Positions 8,804 through 16,541 of a stretch of 19,855 nucleotides of DNA are shown here, one piece after another; the stretch's first letter is position 1; the number at the start of each line of letters is the position of its first letter. The stretch comes from Candidatus Latescibacterota bacterium. Its GTDB lineage: Bacteria; Latescibacterota; UBA2968; UBA8231. Under the pieces are notes generated by a model, which made no database searches, was not told the DNA's origin, and was given only the letters and a program-made list of their open reading frames with translations. The DNA lies in assembly GCA_021295675.1 (NCBI GenBank), contig JAGWBY010000078.1, forward strand, positions 1 to 19,855, read 5' to 3'. A program made the position numbers and the translations under genes.

Positions 8804-9358
8804 TCAGATTCGCCTGTTGAGGCGAAACCCAAGTTGCACGATCTGACCCTCGCCAAAAACGCTCTCTTCGGCCTCGTCGAGTTCGGGCTCCCGCGCAAAG
8901 CCGACTTTGGTGAATAGATTGACACTCGGCCGATTGAACTCGTAAATCCCCGCGATGATGTAGTCCAGTTTGAGTTCGCGGAAGATGTAATCCACCGCGA
9001 GCCGCACTGCTTCGGTGCCATATCCCTTGAACCTGAACGGCTCATAAATCCAGATGCCCAGATCGGGTTCGAGATGGGCCGGTGCCAGACTGATGCGCCC
9101 GACGGTCGCCTGGTCCTGCAAGCAGACGATGGTGGCGGTGAATCGCTGCGGAGGTCTGTCTGGGTGGGTGAACATCGCGAGGAAATCCTCATAGGACTCC
9201 CAGTCGTACGTGGAATTGAAGTTCCGCTGCGTCGCGGGGTCCTGCCAAGCTTGGTAGAACGGCTCGTAATCTTGCGGCAGGAATTCGGCGAGACCGACGA
9301 GTTTTCCTTTGGTGTGAAAGACGCGGCGCGAATCGTCGCGAGTCTTGGAGCCATTCAT
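8804..9358 (-). CDS. GNAT-family N-acetyltransferase (RimJ/RimL-like)
   Basis: Transfers an acetyl group from acetyl-CoA to an amine; the substrate is not known from sequence. The fold order is visible: N-terminal 'LVGLAEFLPQDYEPFYQAWQ', a central 'TVGRISLAPAHLEPDLGIWIY', the acetyl-CoA pyrophosphate loop 'RFKGYGTEAVRLAVDYIF' (R-x-x-G-x-G), and the C-terminal 'NRPSVNLFTKVGF' typical of Acetyltransf_3 members. I chose ATG 9358 over the TTG at 9364, though no strong SD precedes either. 184 residues is normal for the family and I see no gap. It converges on the CPBP gene with 23 bp between stops. A second long frame on the same strand (8785-9354) is a shadow: it has no motif and a Ser/Arg-rich, random-looking composition. 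Confidence 0.85.
   Translation of the reverse strand: MNGSKTRDDSRRVFHTKGKLVGLAEFLPQDYEPFYQAWQDPATQRNFNSTYDWESYEDFLAMFTHPDRPPQRFTATIVCLQDQATVGRISLAPAHLEPDLGIWIYEPFRFKGYGTEAVRLAVDYIFRELKLDYIIAGIYEFNRPSVNLFTKVGFAREPELDEAEESVFGEGQIVQLGFRLNRRI
8809..8826. other. perfect 7-bp hairpin at the CPBP/GNAT convergent junction
   Basis: TTCGCCT, loop GTTG, AGGCGAA: a perfect 7-bp stem inside the last codons of the acetyltransferase and 29 bp past the CPBP stop. There is no T-run on either side, so it is not a standard intrinsic terminator, although its place between convergent genes fits transcript-end formation. Confidence 0.3.
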
Positions 9359-9433
9359 ACTCAAGCTACTTGGTGTTGGTACGGGTTGGATTCTCGCGTT
9401 TGAGCGCCGCTCGATGCGCTTGTAAATCGCTGC

Positions 9434-10000
9434 TTAGAAGAGCAGGCCCACACCGCCACTCCACATCGAACCGCTCATATTGTACTCGACTCCGTCAAAA
9501 GTAGCCTTTTTCATCCAATGTCGCGTATGTCGTATTTCAAAGCTCAGGAAGCCAAAATAGGACCACAGAACCCCTCCAGTCGCATGTAGCCCCCAGAGGT
9601 AATTGCGGCGTTCCCCCGCTTTTGTACCGTCCGTAAAAGCTCCGTTTCGGTTTAAGGAGACGATGTTGCCTCCAACACCTGCCGTAACGCCTAATGGACC
9701 GAGTACTCCAGAAGTTAGCCCAATGTTGTGGACGTCCAATTTGGAGCCACTCTGCGGATCTCTCCCTAGCCAGCGGGTGCTGTGGAACGTTTGCCAGCCT
9801 CTTTCGGTCTGGAACGACATATTGAAATAGCGGCCACTTTCGGAGTCTGCGACTAGGTCGCCCCCTGTATCGTTCTTCAGAGCCTGCCGCACTGCGGCCA
9901 AGTTCGGTTCCCAATCACTAACCCCCATGGTGAGCGACCAGTCCCAACAAAATGCTGGAGTGGACGCAAGCAGAAGGATAAGGCAAGAAGATCTCATCAT
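9434..10000 (-). CDS. exported beta-barrel-like protein of unknown function
   Basis: I do not recognise the family. ATG 10000 (followed by a second ATG) has GGAGG 10 nt upstream in an A-rich context. The N-terminus is a short Sec signal (MRSSCLILLLASTPAFC then WDW). The mature 170 residues are rich in Gly and aromatics, with alternating polar/hydrophobic stretches such as 'LGPLGVTAGVGGNIVSL', 'YLWGLHATGGVLWSYFGFLSFEIRHTRH' and 'MSGSMWSGGVGLLF'. The protein ends in Phe, as many outer-membrane barrels do, so a small outer-membrane or periplasmic protein is likely (inference). It is single-gene, less GC-rich than the flanks, and not clearly co-transcribed with the HAD gene, whose stop is 61 bp upstream of its start. 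Confidence 0.65.
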   Translation of the reverse strand: MMRSSCLILLLASTPAFCWDWSLTMGVSDWEPNLAAVRQALKNDTGGDLVADSESGRYFNMSFQTERGWQTFHSTRWLGRDPQSGSKLDVHNIGLTSGVLGPLGVTAGVGGNIVSLNRNGAFTDGTKAGERRNYLWGLHATGGVLWSYFGFLSFEIRHTRHWMKKATFDGVEYNMSGSMWSGGVGLLF

Positions 10001-10060
10001 CTCAGTAATCCCTCCTTTTTAAGTCCTTGAAGGTAAAACCCCATGGGTCAAAATTAATCC

Positions 10061-10679
10061 TCAGCGCAACCGCTCCACTTCGTCCACCACCTCGCGCACC
10101 GACTTCAGTACTTTATACGCAGGCGAAAAATCCCCGTATTGCGACAGCGCATTCGGCACGGCTAGTACGCGCAATCCAGCCTTGGCGGCGGCGGCGCATC
10201 CCCGCTCAGAATCCTCCACGACAACACATGTCTCAGGGGCTAACCCATGCAGGCGCATGGCCGTCAGGTACGCATCGGGATGGGGCTTTGCTTCTTTGTA
10301 GTCTTCCCGCGTGAGGACAAAGTCGAAAAACTGGAGCAGATTCGTCTGGGCGTGAATAATGTCAAAGTGATCTTTCCGCGACCCCGTCACCACCCCCATA
10401 AGGACGCGCCCGTGTAATGTCCTGAGCGTCTCCACTACCCCATCCAAAACCCGCACGTGTTCCCGCAACAACGCGCTGTAGCGCGCATTGCGCTGTAGGC
10501 GCAATTTGATTGGGCAATAGATCAAATACACTTTGCCCCTTTTGCAACGACTGCTCAACAAAATCCTCCTGCGTCAGCTCAACGCCCTGTGTTGCCATGA
10601 CCTCCCGCCCCGCCTGAAAGTACAGCCCCTCGGTATCTACCAGCACACCATCGTTGTCCCACAAAATTGCGCGAATCAC
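10061..10679 (-). CDS. HAD-superfamily phosphatase/phosphomutase-like hydrolase, frame broken near 10508
   Basis: Subfamily IA HAD hydrolase resembling beta-phosphoglucomutases and sugar phosphatases; it would act on a small phosphorylated metabolite in the cytoplasm. GTG start at 10679 with AGAGG upstream. Motif I is 'LWDNDGVLVDTE' (nucleophile Asp8, acid Asp10), motif II the Thr/Ser of 'GVVTGSRKDHF', motif III the Lys of 'EAKPHPDAY' and motif IV 'VVVEDSERG'. Motif I and the start of the cap domain are in frame A (10679 to about 10510). The rest of the cap and motifs II-IV are in frame B (from about 10510 to 10061). At the break 'SVFDLLPNQ' meets 'LRLQRNARY', about 8 residues short of the usual cap helix. 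The product would be about 206 residues. It precedes the OM-like gene and follows M28 on the same strand, 35 bp after its stop. Confidence 0.82.
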
Positions 10680-10714
10680 AAGTTCCTCTTCAGTTCAATC
10701 CCAAAAGTGTGTAT

Positions 10715-12778
10715 TTAGCGCACGACCGCGATTTTGTCCCTCAGCATCAGGGTGCCTTCGGGGGAGTGGATCGTATAGATATAGACGCCGTTGCCGACCG
10801 GTATATTGGTGTGGTTGACCCCGTGCCACAGCACCTCGTTGGCCACGGCTCCCAAGCGGCGTTGTGCGGCGTCGTCTTCAATTGCCTCCCACACGAGATC
10901 ACCCGCCGGCCCAAAGACCTGCACCGCGGATTTGAGCGGCACGCCGCTGAAGCGGAGCACGTTGCCGTTGCCAATGCGGAAGGGGTTGGGAAAGACCGCG
11001 ATCTTCGATTGCGGCACTAGGCGCAGGCGCTGGAAGACGCGATTGTCGGCCTCGCTGATCTCGTTGATTTGCCCTTCTGCATCGACTTCGATCAGAAAGA
11101 CCATTTCGCCAAATCGCTGCCAAGGGATGCGCAATTCCGCGCTCGCACCCGGAGTCAATCCCTCCGGGGCCTGTTCCCGGTGGATGACCTCGCACCGGCT
11201 GGAGTCCAGCGCGCATTGCGAGACCTGCACTGAGAAGCTGCTGGCGATCGCTCCCAGCCCGATGTTGCTGACGCTGACGCGGAGATCGTCGTCGCGGGCA
11301 CCGCGCAAATCGCCGGTGAAGACCGCCAAGTTCGGCGTGCCTTCTCCCAATCCGTACTCGGCCAATGTCGCCACGGCTAGCTGAGTGGTGCGGCGCACTA
11401 GCTCCCAGTTTATGCTATCTGGTAAATCGACTACAGAGTGGTATTGAGAGTTGATGCGGTAGCGGCCCTCGCGGACTCCGTACGTCGTCGAGTCCGTAGG
11501 CAGGTAGTTTTCAATGCCGAGGATGGCGTCGTAGCCCCGCGCCCAGAACGGCGCGTGGTCGCTGAGGCGCGCCCCTCCGTCTTCGAGCAAGTCGATGTTG
11601 AGGCCGATGGCGTAGCGCTCGGCCACAGACGCCATCTGATCGCCCAACCAGCGCGAGCCTGGATTTGTCACCAACTCTAGCCGCTGTTGCAAGTCGTTGA
11701 AGCCGATCATGTCGAAGTTGAGGACGCCGAGGATTGGGTCGTCGCGGTCCGCGGCTAAAGTGACATACGCTTGGCTACCCAATAGCCCTAGTTCCTCGCC
11801 CGACCAAGCGATAAATAGAATGGACCAGGGGAAACGCTGCCCGGCTAGCAGCTTTGCGCTCTCTAGGACCAAGGCCACGCCGCTAGCATTGTCGTCGGCT
11901 CCGGGTGCGGGGTCGCGTTGCCAGTCCCAACCCCCGGCCGAGCGCGCACCTGTGGCGTCGTAATGGGCGCAGACGATGTAGTGCCCAGCCTCTGGATCGG
12001 TGCCCGCCAGCGTGCCGATGACGTTGTACGCGGTGGTGTCGCTTGGTGCATGTCCTATGTTGCCTCGCCGCGAGGTGTGGGAGATGACGCGCCGCGAGTC
12101 AATGGGAAAGGAATGCAGTTTGACTGCTCTGTCGCCGAGGGCTGCGGCCAATTGCGAGCGGATGTACTCGGTTGATTCGAGTATCTCTGGATGCACGGCA
12201 AAGCGGCTGCGGCTGTTGCCGGGGACGCTGCCCAACGCCGGGTCTTTCAGCGCGAGGGCTTCGACGTGGGCTTGCAAGCGCTCGGCTGCGACTTCCTCGA
12301 TGAGGGCGGCTACCGCTGGCGATGCTGTTTGCAGGGCCTTGGGTGCGCGCCTTGGTGCACCTAGCCATCCACTTAGACTGTAGTTGTTGGGCAGCGGCCA
12401 GAGGAAATGGGATGCCTCGTACAAGCGCGCGGTCGGCCCCACCCGCAAGAGCGCCCATTCGCCCCCTCCATCAAAGATCAGCTCAATGCCTTGGGGCAGG
12501 GGAAAATGGAGGTGATCGGCGACAAAATAGCGGTCGCCCGCTTGTGGCCTGTCGAGACAGAGGATGGCAAACCCCCGCTTGGTGAACTCATCGACCGCGC
12601 TTTCGCTGGCCTCGACAAAAGCTATGCCCCGCGCTACGTAGCGCACCTGTTCGCTTAGCGCGGCGATCGAGGTTAGTTCGGCTGGCGATTGCCAAGACAC
12701 GCCGACCAATGGTGGATTGGCCAAGGCCGCACTAACAAAAAAAAGAGAGGCGCACAACGCCCCTTTAACTGAGTTCAT
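10715..12778 (-). CDS. secreted M28-family zinc aminopeptidase with CARDB-like and FlgD/T9SS-type C-terminal domains
   Basis: Exported metallopeptidase of the M28 family that removes N-terminal residues from peptides. Signal peptide 1-20 (cleavage after ALA). Residues about 21-190 are an N-terminal region I do not recognise. The M28 domain (about 195-475) has all zinc ligands in order: 'AHYD' (His272), 'GADDNASG' (Asp295/296), 'SGEELG' (Glu328/329), 'NFDMIG' (Asp356) and 'YHSVVD' (His447). A CARDB-like beta domain follows (about 485-590). The last about 90 residues start 'AVFPNPFR' and end 'GVYIYTIHSPEGTLMLRDKI', the FlgD Ig-like / type IX-secretion-like C-terminal domain common in FCB bacteria. 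ATG 12778 has no strong SD. 687 residues with no detectable gap. It stands alone, divergent from the UbiA gene. Confidence 0.9.
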   Translation of the reverse strand: MNSVKGALCASLFFVSAALANPPLVGVSWQSPAELTSIAALSEQVRYVARGIAFVEASESAVDEFTKRGFAILCLDRPQAGDRYFVADHLHFPLPQGIELIFDGGGEWALLRVGPTARLYEASHFLWPLPNNYSLSGWLGAPRRAPKALQTASPAVAALIEEVAAERLQAHVEALALKDPALGSVPGNSRSRFAVHPEILESTEYIRSQLAAALGDRAVKLHSFPIDSRRVISHTSRRGNIGHAPSDTTAYNVIGTLAGTDPEAGHYIVCAHYDATGARSAGGWDWQRDPAPGADDNASGVALVLESAKLLAGQRFPWSILFIAWSGEELGLLGSQAYVTLAADRDDPILGVLNFDMIGFNDLQQRLELVTNPGSRWLGDQMASVAERYAIGLNIDLLEDGGARLSDHAPFWARGYDAILGIENYLPTDSTTYGVREGRYRINSQYHSVVDLPDSINWELVRRTTQLAVATLAEYGLGEGTPNLAVFTGDLRGARDDDLRVSVSNIGLGAIASSFSVQVSQCALDSSRCEVIHREQAPEGLTPGASAELRIPWQRFGEMVFLIEVDAEGQINEISEADNRVFQRLRLVPQSKIAVFPNPFRIGNGNVLRFSGVPLKSAVQVFGPAGDLVWEAIEDDAAQRRLGAVANEVLWHGVNHTNIPVGNGVYIYTIHSPEGTLMLRDKIAVVR

Positions 12779-12901
12779 AGCTAGCTTACTTGTTGAGAAA
12801 CAAAACGTTAGGGAACCTACTTTGTGCGTTAGTACCTGTCAAGAGCAAACTTGTCCACGTGCTTTGGCTGAAGAAAGCGTCTTGGCGGTGACCTTTTTGC
12901 T

Positions 12902-13795
12902 TTGCTTTTATATACGGACTTTTTACCCGCCCACAAGTGGAAAGCCTTGTCGCGACTCAGCGCGTTTTTCCTTCTACCCCGGCCGCTCAACGGCCTGATT
13001 ACCGCCCTCTCAGTCGGCATTGGCGCTTTGACCGCAGATCAGGTCCCCGCTTGGTCTGCCATTTTGCTCGCCGTTCTTTCTGCCGCGTTAATCAACGGTG
13101 CTGGCAACGCCTTCAACGATTTGATGGACATAGACATTGACCGCATCAACCGCCCGCTGCGTCCCTTGCCTGCTGGTCGCCTTAGCCCGAATGCGGCCCG
13201 GATGGAAAGTTTGCTCCTCGCCCTAGCCGGTTGTGCGCTCGCGTTCTGGCTCAGCCTCTGGCATGGGGTGATTGTCCTAGTCGTTGTCGCCTTGCTCGCC
13301 GTCTATAGCATCTCCTTAAAACATAGCCTATTGTGGGGCAATGTGCTGGTCGCCTTTGTCGGGGCTATCGCCTTTCCCTACGGTGCCTTGGCCGCTGGCG
13401 ATATTGGGCGTTCGTGGATTCCGGCGCTCTTTGCTTTTCTCTTTCACTTGGGGCGGGAAATCGTCAAGGACATCGAGGATGTGGCCGGGGATCAAATCCG
13501 CGGTGAGCGCACCTTGCCTCTGTGTTGGGGACGGACCCAAGCTGCGGTGCTGGCAGCCTTCGTTTATCTGGTCTTGGTAGGGTTTACTTGGATGCCGTTT
13601 TTTACGGGCCTCTACGGCGCGCTCTATGTGCTTGCGTTGCTGCCGGTTCATGCCTTGGTCGGCTATGTCCTCTGGCAATTGTATCGCCAACGCGCTGTAC
13701 TAGCGGATGACCGTCTCGGCCGCTTGCTCAAAGTCGGCATGTTCTTGGGGTTGGTGGCCATCGTCGTCGGCGAGGCCGTCTTTGCTTTGGGCTAG
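12902..13795 (+). CDS. UbiA-family membrane prenyltransferase
   Basis: Transfers an isoprenoid chain to an aromatic or polar acceptor in the membrane (quinone, ether-lipid or similar; the acceptor cannot be told). First Asp-rich motif 'NDLMDIDIDRINRP' (about residues 71-84) followed by 'LRPLPAGRLS'; second motif 'REIVKDIEDVAGD'. About eight hydrophobic segments; 297 residues, normal. No ATG is in frame near the start. The open frame begins after a TGA at 12869, and TTG 12902 or TTG 12947 are the options. TTG 12947 gives a start (SRLSAFFLLPRPLNGL) that fits the family better, but neither has a good SD. A TATATA at 12909-12914 could be a promoter element if the later start is used. The 123-bp gap to M28 is divergent. 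The 3' end is 39 bp from the next gene. Confidence 0.85.
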   Translation: MLLYTDFLPAHKWKALSRLSAFFLLPRPLNGLITALSVGIGALTADQVPAWSAILLAVLSAALINGAGNAFNDLMDIDIDRINRPLRPLPAGRLSPNAARMESLLLALAGCALAFWLSLWHGVIVLVVVALLAVYSISLKHSLLWGNVLVAFVGAIAFPYGALAAGDIGRSWIPALFAFLFHLGREIVKDIEDVAGDQIRGERTLPLCWGRTQAAVLAAFVYLVLVGFTWMPFFTGLYGALYVLALLPVHALVGYVLWQLYRQRAVLADDRLGRLLKVGMFLGLVAIVVGEAVFALG

Positions 13796-13821
13796 TCGCG
13801 GCCTGATATTATGGAGCCAAC

Positions 13822-13828
13822 AAAGGAG
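13822..13828 (+). promoter_or_regulatory. Shine-Dalgarno AAAGGAG for the enolase-superfamily gene
   Basis: AAAGGAG lies 6 nt before ATG 13835. It decides for that start rather than the upstream in-frame ATG at 13811, which would place the SD inside the gene. Confidence 0.8.
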
Positions 13829-13834
13829 CCGAAT

Positions 13835-14944
13835 ATGAAAATTACCGATGTCAAAACCTTTCCCATCTGCCACGGATCGCGCAATTACCTCTTCGTCAAA
13901 GTCGAGACGGACGATGGCCTGTACGGCGTCGGCGAATTCGGCATTACTTGGAAAGAGCAGGCCGGCATTGGCGCGATCGAGCACATGAAGCGCCACATCA
14001 TCGGTCTGGACCCGCTCAATACCGAATACATCTGGCAATTGTTGTTTCGCGTCGATTTTTTTCCCGGCGGTCGGATCAACGCGGCCGCTATGTCGGCCAT
14101 TGACATCGCGCTGTGGGACATCAAAGGCAAGGCGCTCGGGCAACCTGTGTACATGCTCTTGGGCGGCAAAATGCGCGAGCGCGTCTTCTGCTACACGGGC
14201 ATTGGCGGCAAGACTCCCGCTGACACAGCCCGCGCGGCTAAGGAGCGGGTCGCCGAGGGTTGGAAGTACCTGCGGATGTCGGTGTTTGACCGCGACGGGA
14301 TTCTCGAACCGCGCACGGCTGTCCGCGATTCAATCGCTCATTTCGCCGCTGCGCGCGAGGCCGTTGGGCCGGAAATCGAAATCTGCATTGACGTCCACAC
14401 CCGCCTCGACCCGCCCGACACCATCCGCCTCGGTCGCCAGCTCGAGGAGTACGATCCCTTCTTCATCGAGGATCCGCTGCGCTGCGAAAACCCCCAGACC
14501 TATCGCCAGGTGCGCCATCACGTTAGCTATGCGACCAAGTGGGAGTTCCGGCAGATGATCGAAGAGGAATTGATGGACTATGCGCGGATTGACCTGTGCA
14601 TCGTCGGCGGGCTGACCGAGGCGCGCAAAGTAGCCAACTGGTGCGAGACCCACTACATCAAGATCGTCCCGCACAATCCCCTCGGCCCGGTCTCGGCCGC
14701 AGCTTGCGCTCACCTCGACATTGCCTGCGACAATTTCGCCGTGCAAGAGGGCGGCCTCATCGGCCACGCTGTGATGGAGGATGTCTTTCCGGTGCAACTG
14801 CCCTATGAGGCGGGTTGTCTGTTGCCGCCGGAGATTCCCGGTTTGGGAATAGAATTCAACGATGAAGCGGCCGAGCACTACGAGTTCAAATGGCTCGGCG
14901 GTCCGATTCTGCGCCGCGAAGACGGCTCGTTCACCAATTGGTAA
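13835..14944 (+). CDS. mandelate racemase/muconate-lactonizing (enolase) superfamily enzyme, galactonate-dehydratase-like, with a missing metal-ligand loop
   Basis: Mg-dependent enolase-superfamily enzyme; the family abstracts the alpha-proton of a carboxylate, here probably dehydrating an acid sugar. N-terminal capping domain (1-115, 'MKITDVKTFPICHG', 'GLYGVGEFGI', 'AAMSAIDIALWDIKGKALG'). The barrel shows metal ligands Asp186 ('CIDVHTRLD') and Glu212 ('FIEDPL'), and a late catalytic His280 in 'HNPLGP'. The third ligand normally sits in a 'VPLAAGEQ'-type strand directly before 'ATKWEFR'. Here Ser231 is followed at once by Tyr232-ATKWEFR, so about 8 residues including that Glu are absent, in frame (14527/14528). 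369 residues. The hisS start is only 4 bp after the stop, so the two genes are co-transcribed. Activity without the third ligand is doubtful. Confidence 0.87.
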   Translation: MKITDVKTFPICHGSRNYLFVKVETDDGLYGVGEFGITWKEQAGIGAIEHMKRHIIGLDPLNTEYIWQLLFRVDFFPGGRINAAAMSAIDIALWDIKGKALGQPVYMLLGGKMRERVFCYTGIGGKTPADTARAAKERVAEGWKYLRMSVFDRDGILEPRTAVRDSIAHFAAAREAVGPEIEICIDVHTRLDPPDTIRLGRQLEEYDPFFIEDPLRCENPQTYRQVRHHVSYATKWEFRQMIEEELMDYARIDLCIVGGLTEARKVANWCETHYIKIVPHNPLGPVSAAACAHLDIACDNFAVQEGGLIGHAVMEDVFPVQLPYEAGCLLPPEIPGLGIEFNDEAAEHYEFKWLGGPILRREDGSFTNW

Positions 14945-14948
14945 ACCT

Positions 14949-16277
14949 ATGTCCAACAAAAGAGACCTGATCCCGCCGCGGACCCTCAAGGGCTTCCGCG
15001 ACTTTCCCCCCGCCTTGGCCATGCCGCGCGAGGAACTGATCGACAAGGCTCGCGCGGTCTTTCGCTCCTACGGCTTTGCTCCCATCGACACGCCCGCGCT
15101 TGAATACAGCGAGATACTCACCGGCAAAGGCGGCGACGAGAGCGACAAGCAGATGTATCGCTTTGCGGATCACGGGGGCCGCGACGTAGCGCTGCGTTTT
15201 GACCTGACTGTGCCTTTTGCCCGCTTTGCTGCCCAGCACATCGGCCAGCTCGGCACCCCCTTCAAGCGCTACCACATCGGCCCAGTCTGGCGCGGTGAGA
15301 ACACTCAGCACGGCCGCTACCGCGAGTTCTACCAGTGCGACTTCGACACCATCGGCACCGACGCCAATGCTGCGGACATTGAAACAGTGCTCGTCATCCA
15401 CGACCTGCTCGCGGCTCTGGGCTTTGAGCGCTTCGCCATCCACGTCAACAACCGCCTGATCCTCAATGGCCTGCTTGAATCGCTCGGTTTGGCCGAAGCG
15501 TCGGCAGCTATCCTCCGCGCGCTTGACAAGCTGCAGAAAATCGGCGCGGAAAAAGTCGCCGCCGAGATGAGCGAGACGGATGTGGTCTCCCGCGAACAGG
15601 CCGAGCACATCCTGGCGACGGTGCAGACTGCGGGCGCGAATGCCGAGATACTCGATCAGATCGAACGTTCCTGCGGCGACAACGATCGAACCGCCGAGGG
15701 AATCGCCAACCTGCGTCAGCTCGTGGACGCCTTTGAGGGTGCTGGCTTTCCCCAAGATCGCTTGGCGATTGACCTGTCCATTGCTCGCGGCCTCGATTAC
15801 TACACTGGCACCGTCTATGAGACCTTGCTTGGCGATCTGCCGGCAATCGGCTCGGTCTGTAGCGGCGGGCGCTACGACGATTTGGCTGGCCTCTACACCA
15901 AGCAGCACTTGCCCGGCGTTGGTGCTTCTCTGGGTTTAGACCGGCTGATGGCTGCGATGGAAGAGTTGGGGCTTTTGCAGGACGTTGCTACATCGGCTGA
16001 CGTCTTCATCGTTCAGTTTTCCGCCGAAGCCCTACCCTCATACATCGCCCTTGCGCGTCGCTTGCGGCAAGCCGGCCTCCGCACCGAACTGTATCCAGAG
16101 GCCAAGGGCATGGGTCGGCAGCTCAAATACGCCGACCGCAAGGGCTTTCCCATAGCCCTGATTGGCGGCCCAGACGAATTGGAGAAAGGCGTCTGGCAGG
16201 TGAAAGACATGCGCGATGGATCGAGCGAAGACGTGAAAGACGACGAAGTGGTGTCCTACTTGCAGACGAAGCTGTAA
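14949..16277 (+). CDS. hisS: histidine--tRNA ligase
   Basis: Class II aminoacyl-tRNA synthetase that charges tRNA-His in the cytoplasm. ATG 14949 follows the previous stop by 4 bp. Motifs in order: 'LKGFRDFPP' at the N-terminus; motif 1 region 'YGFAPIDTPALEYSEIL'; 'LRFDLTVPFARF'; motif 2 'YHIGPVWRGENTQHGRYREFYQCDFD' region, whose Arg residues contact ATP; histidine-specific 'ARGLDYYTGTVYE'; and motif 3 'GVGASLGLDRL'. The C-terminal anticodon-binding domain (about 350-442) has 'LARRLRQAGLRTELYPEAKGMGRQLKYAD' character. Length 442 is typical. It appears complete and unbroken, which makes it a useful control against its damaged neighbours. Confidence 0.96.
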   Translation: MSNKRDLIPPRTLKGFRDFPPALAMPREELIDKARAVFRSYGFAPIDTPALEYSEILTGKGGDESDKQMYRFADHGGRDVALRFDLTVPFARFAAQHIGQLGTPFKRYHIGPVWRGENTQHGRYREFYQCDFDTIGTDANAADIETVLVIHDLLAALGFERFAIHVNNRLILNGLLESLGLAEASAAILRALDKLQKIGAEKVAAEMSETDVVSREQAEHILATVQTAGANAEILDQIERSCGDNDRTAEGIANLRQLVDAFEGAGFPQDRLAIDLSIARGLDYYTGTVYETLLGDLPAIGSVCSGGRYDDLAGLYTKQHLPGVGASLGLDRLMAAMEELGLLQDVATSADVFIVQFSAEALPSYIALARRLRQAGLRTELYPEAKGMGRQLKYADRKGFPIALIGGPDELEKGVWQVKDMRDGSSEDVKDDEVVSYLQTKL

Positions 16278-16301
16278 GCTAAAACCACGAAGGAAGGCAC
16301 G

Positions 16302-16496
16302 ATGCGCGTTCTCGATATCGCCGATTGTATCAATGAGACTTGCCCTTGGTCCGGCAAGCCAGTGCAGGCCGATTCGCTCACGGAATACGACGGCCGTGTT
16401 GTGGGGTTCTGCAATCCTGGGTGCCGCGACAAGTTCGAAAGCGCCGTCCGCCATTTCGAGGAAGCGAAACGAGCGGCCAGATTGACGCTAGATTAG
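16302..16496 (+). CDS. small YHS-like Cys4 metal-binding protein
   Basis: 64-residue protein starting at ATG 16302, with AGGAAGG 4 nt upstream and 24 bp after hisS, so probably in the same operon. It has two cysteine pairs, Cys9/Cys14 ('CINETCPWSGKPV') and Cys37/Cys41 ('GFCNPGCRDKFE'), plus a 'YDGRVVGFC' core that resembles the YHS/TRASH fold which binds a metal through Cys residues. The C-terminus is a basic amphipathic helix. The function is unknown; a metal-sensing or metal-chaperone role is inference only. Confidence 0.75.
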   Translation: MRVLDIADCINETCPWSGKPVQADSLTEYDGRVVGFCNPGCRDKFESAVRHFEEAKRAARLTLD

Positions 16497-16520
16497 ATTT
16501 GTAGTAACGTTCCTACAAAA
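16482..16520 (+). promoter_or_regulatory. palindromic operator and probable promoter of the toxin-antitoxin operon
   Basis: A near-perfect palindrome spans 16498-16519: TTTGTAG, 8 nt, CTACAAA, centred on AACGTT, with one mismatch per arm. It ends 22 bp before the antitoxin ATG. A TTGACG at 16482-16487 could be the -35 box, with a weak TAACGT -10 at 17-nt spacing lying inside the palindrome. This matches antitoxin-mediated autoregulation known for Phd/YefM systems (inference). Confidence 0.6.
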
Positions 16521-16541
16521 TGGAGCAACGGAGGTTTGGCG

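Noticed and set aside
8785..9354. Long minus-strand ORF (189 codons) overlapping the acetyltransferase
   Set aside because: Its protein is Ser/Arg/Pro-rich without any motif, while the other frame encodes a clear GNAT fold. Typical shadow in GC-rich DNA.
10473..10506. 17-bp imperfect tandem repeat starting GCGCTGTAG, next to the HAD frame break
   Set aside because: Only about 12 of 17 positions match, and the repeat encodes residues expected in the cap helix (RNARYSALL). A 17-nt duplication would also shift the frame the wrong way.
12902..13795. UbiA as a broken gene
   Set aside because: Both Asp-rich motifs and the TM pattern are continuous in one frame; only the start codon is doubtful.
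14931..15908. Minus-strand ORF of 325 codons opposite hisS
   Set aside because: Antisense shadow of the synthetase; no motif or SD, and hisS is unmistakable on the other strand.
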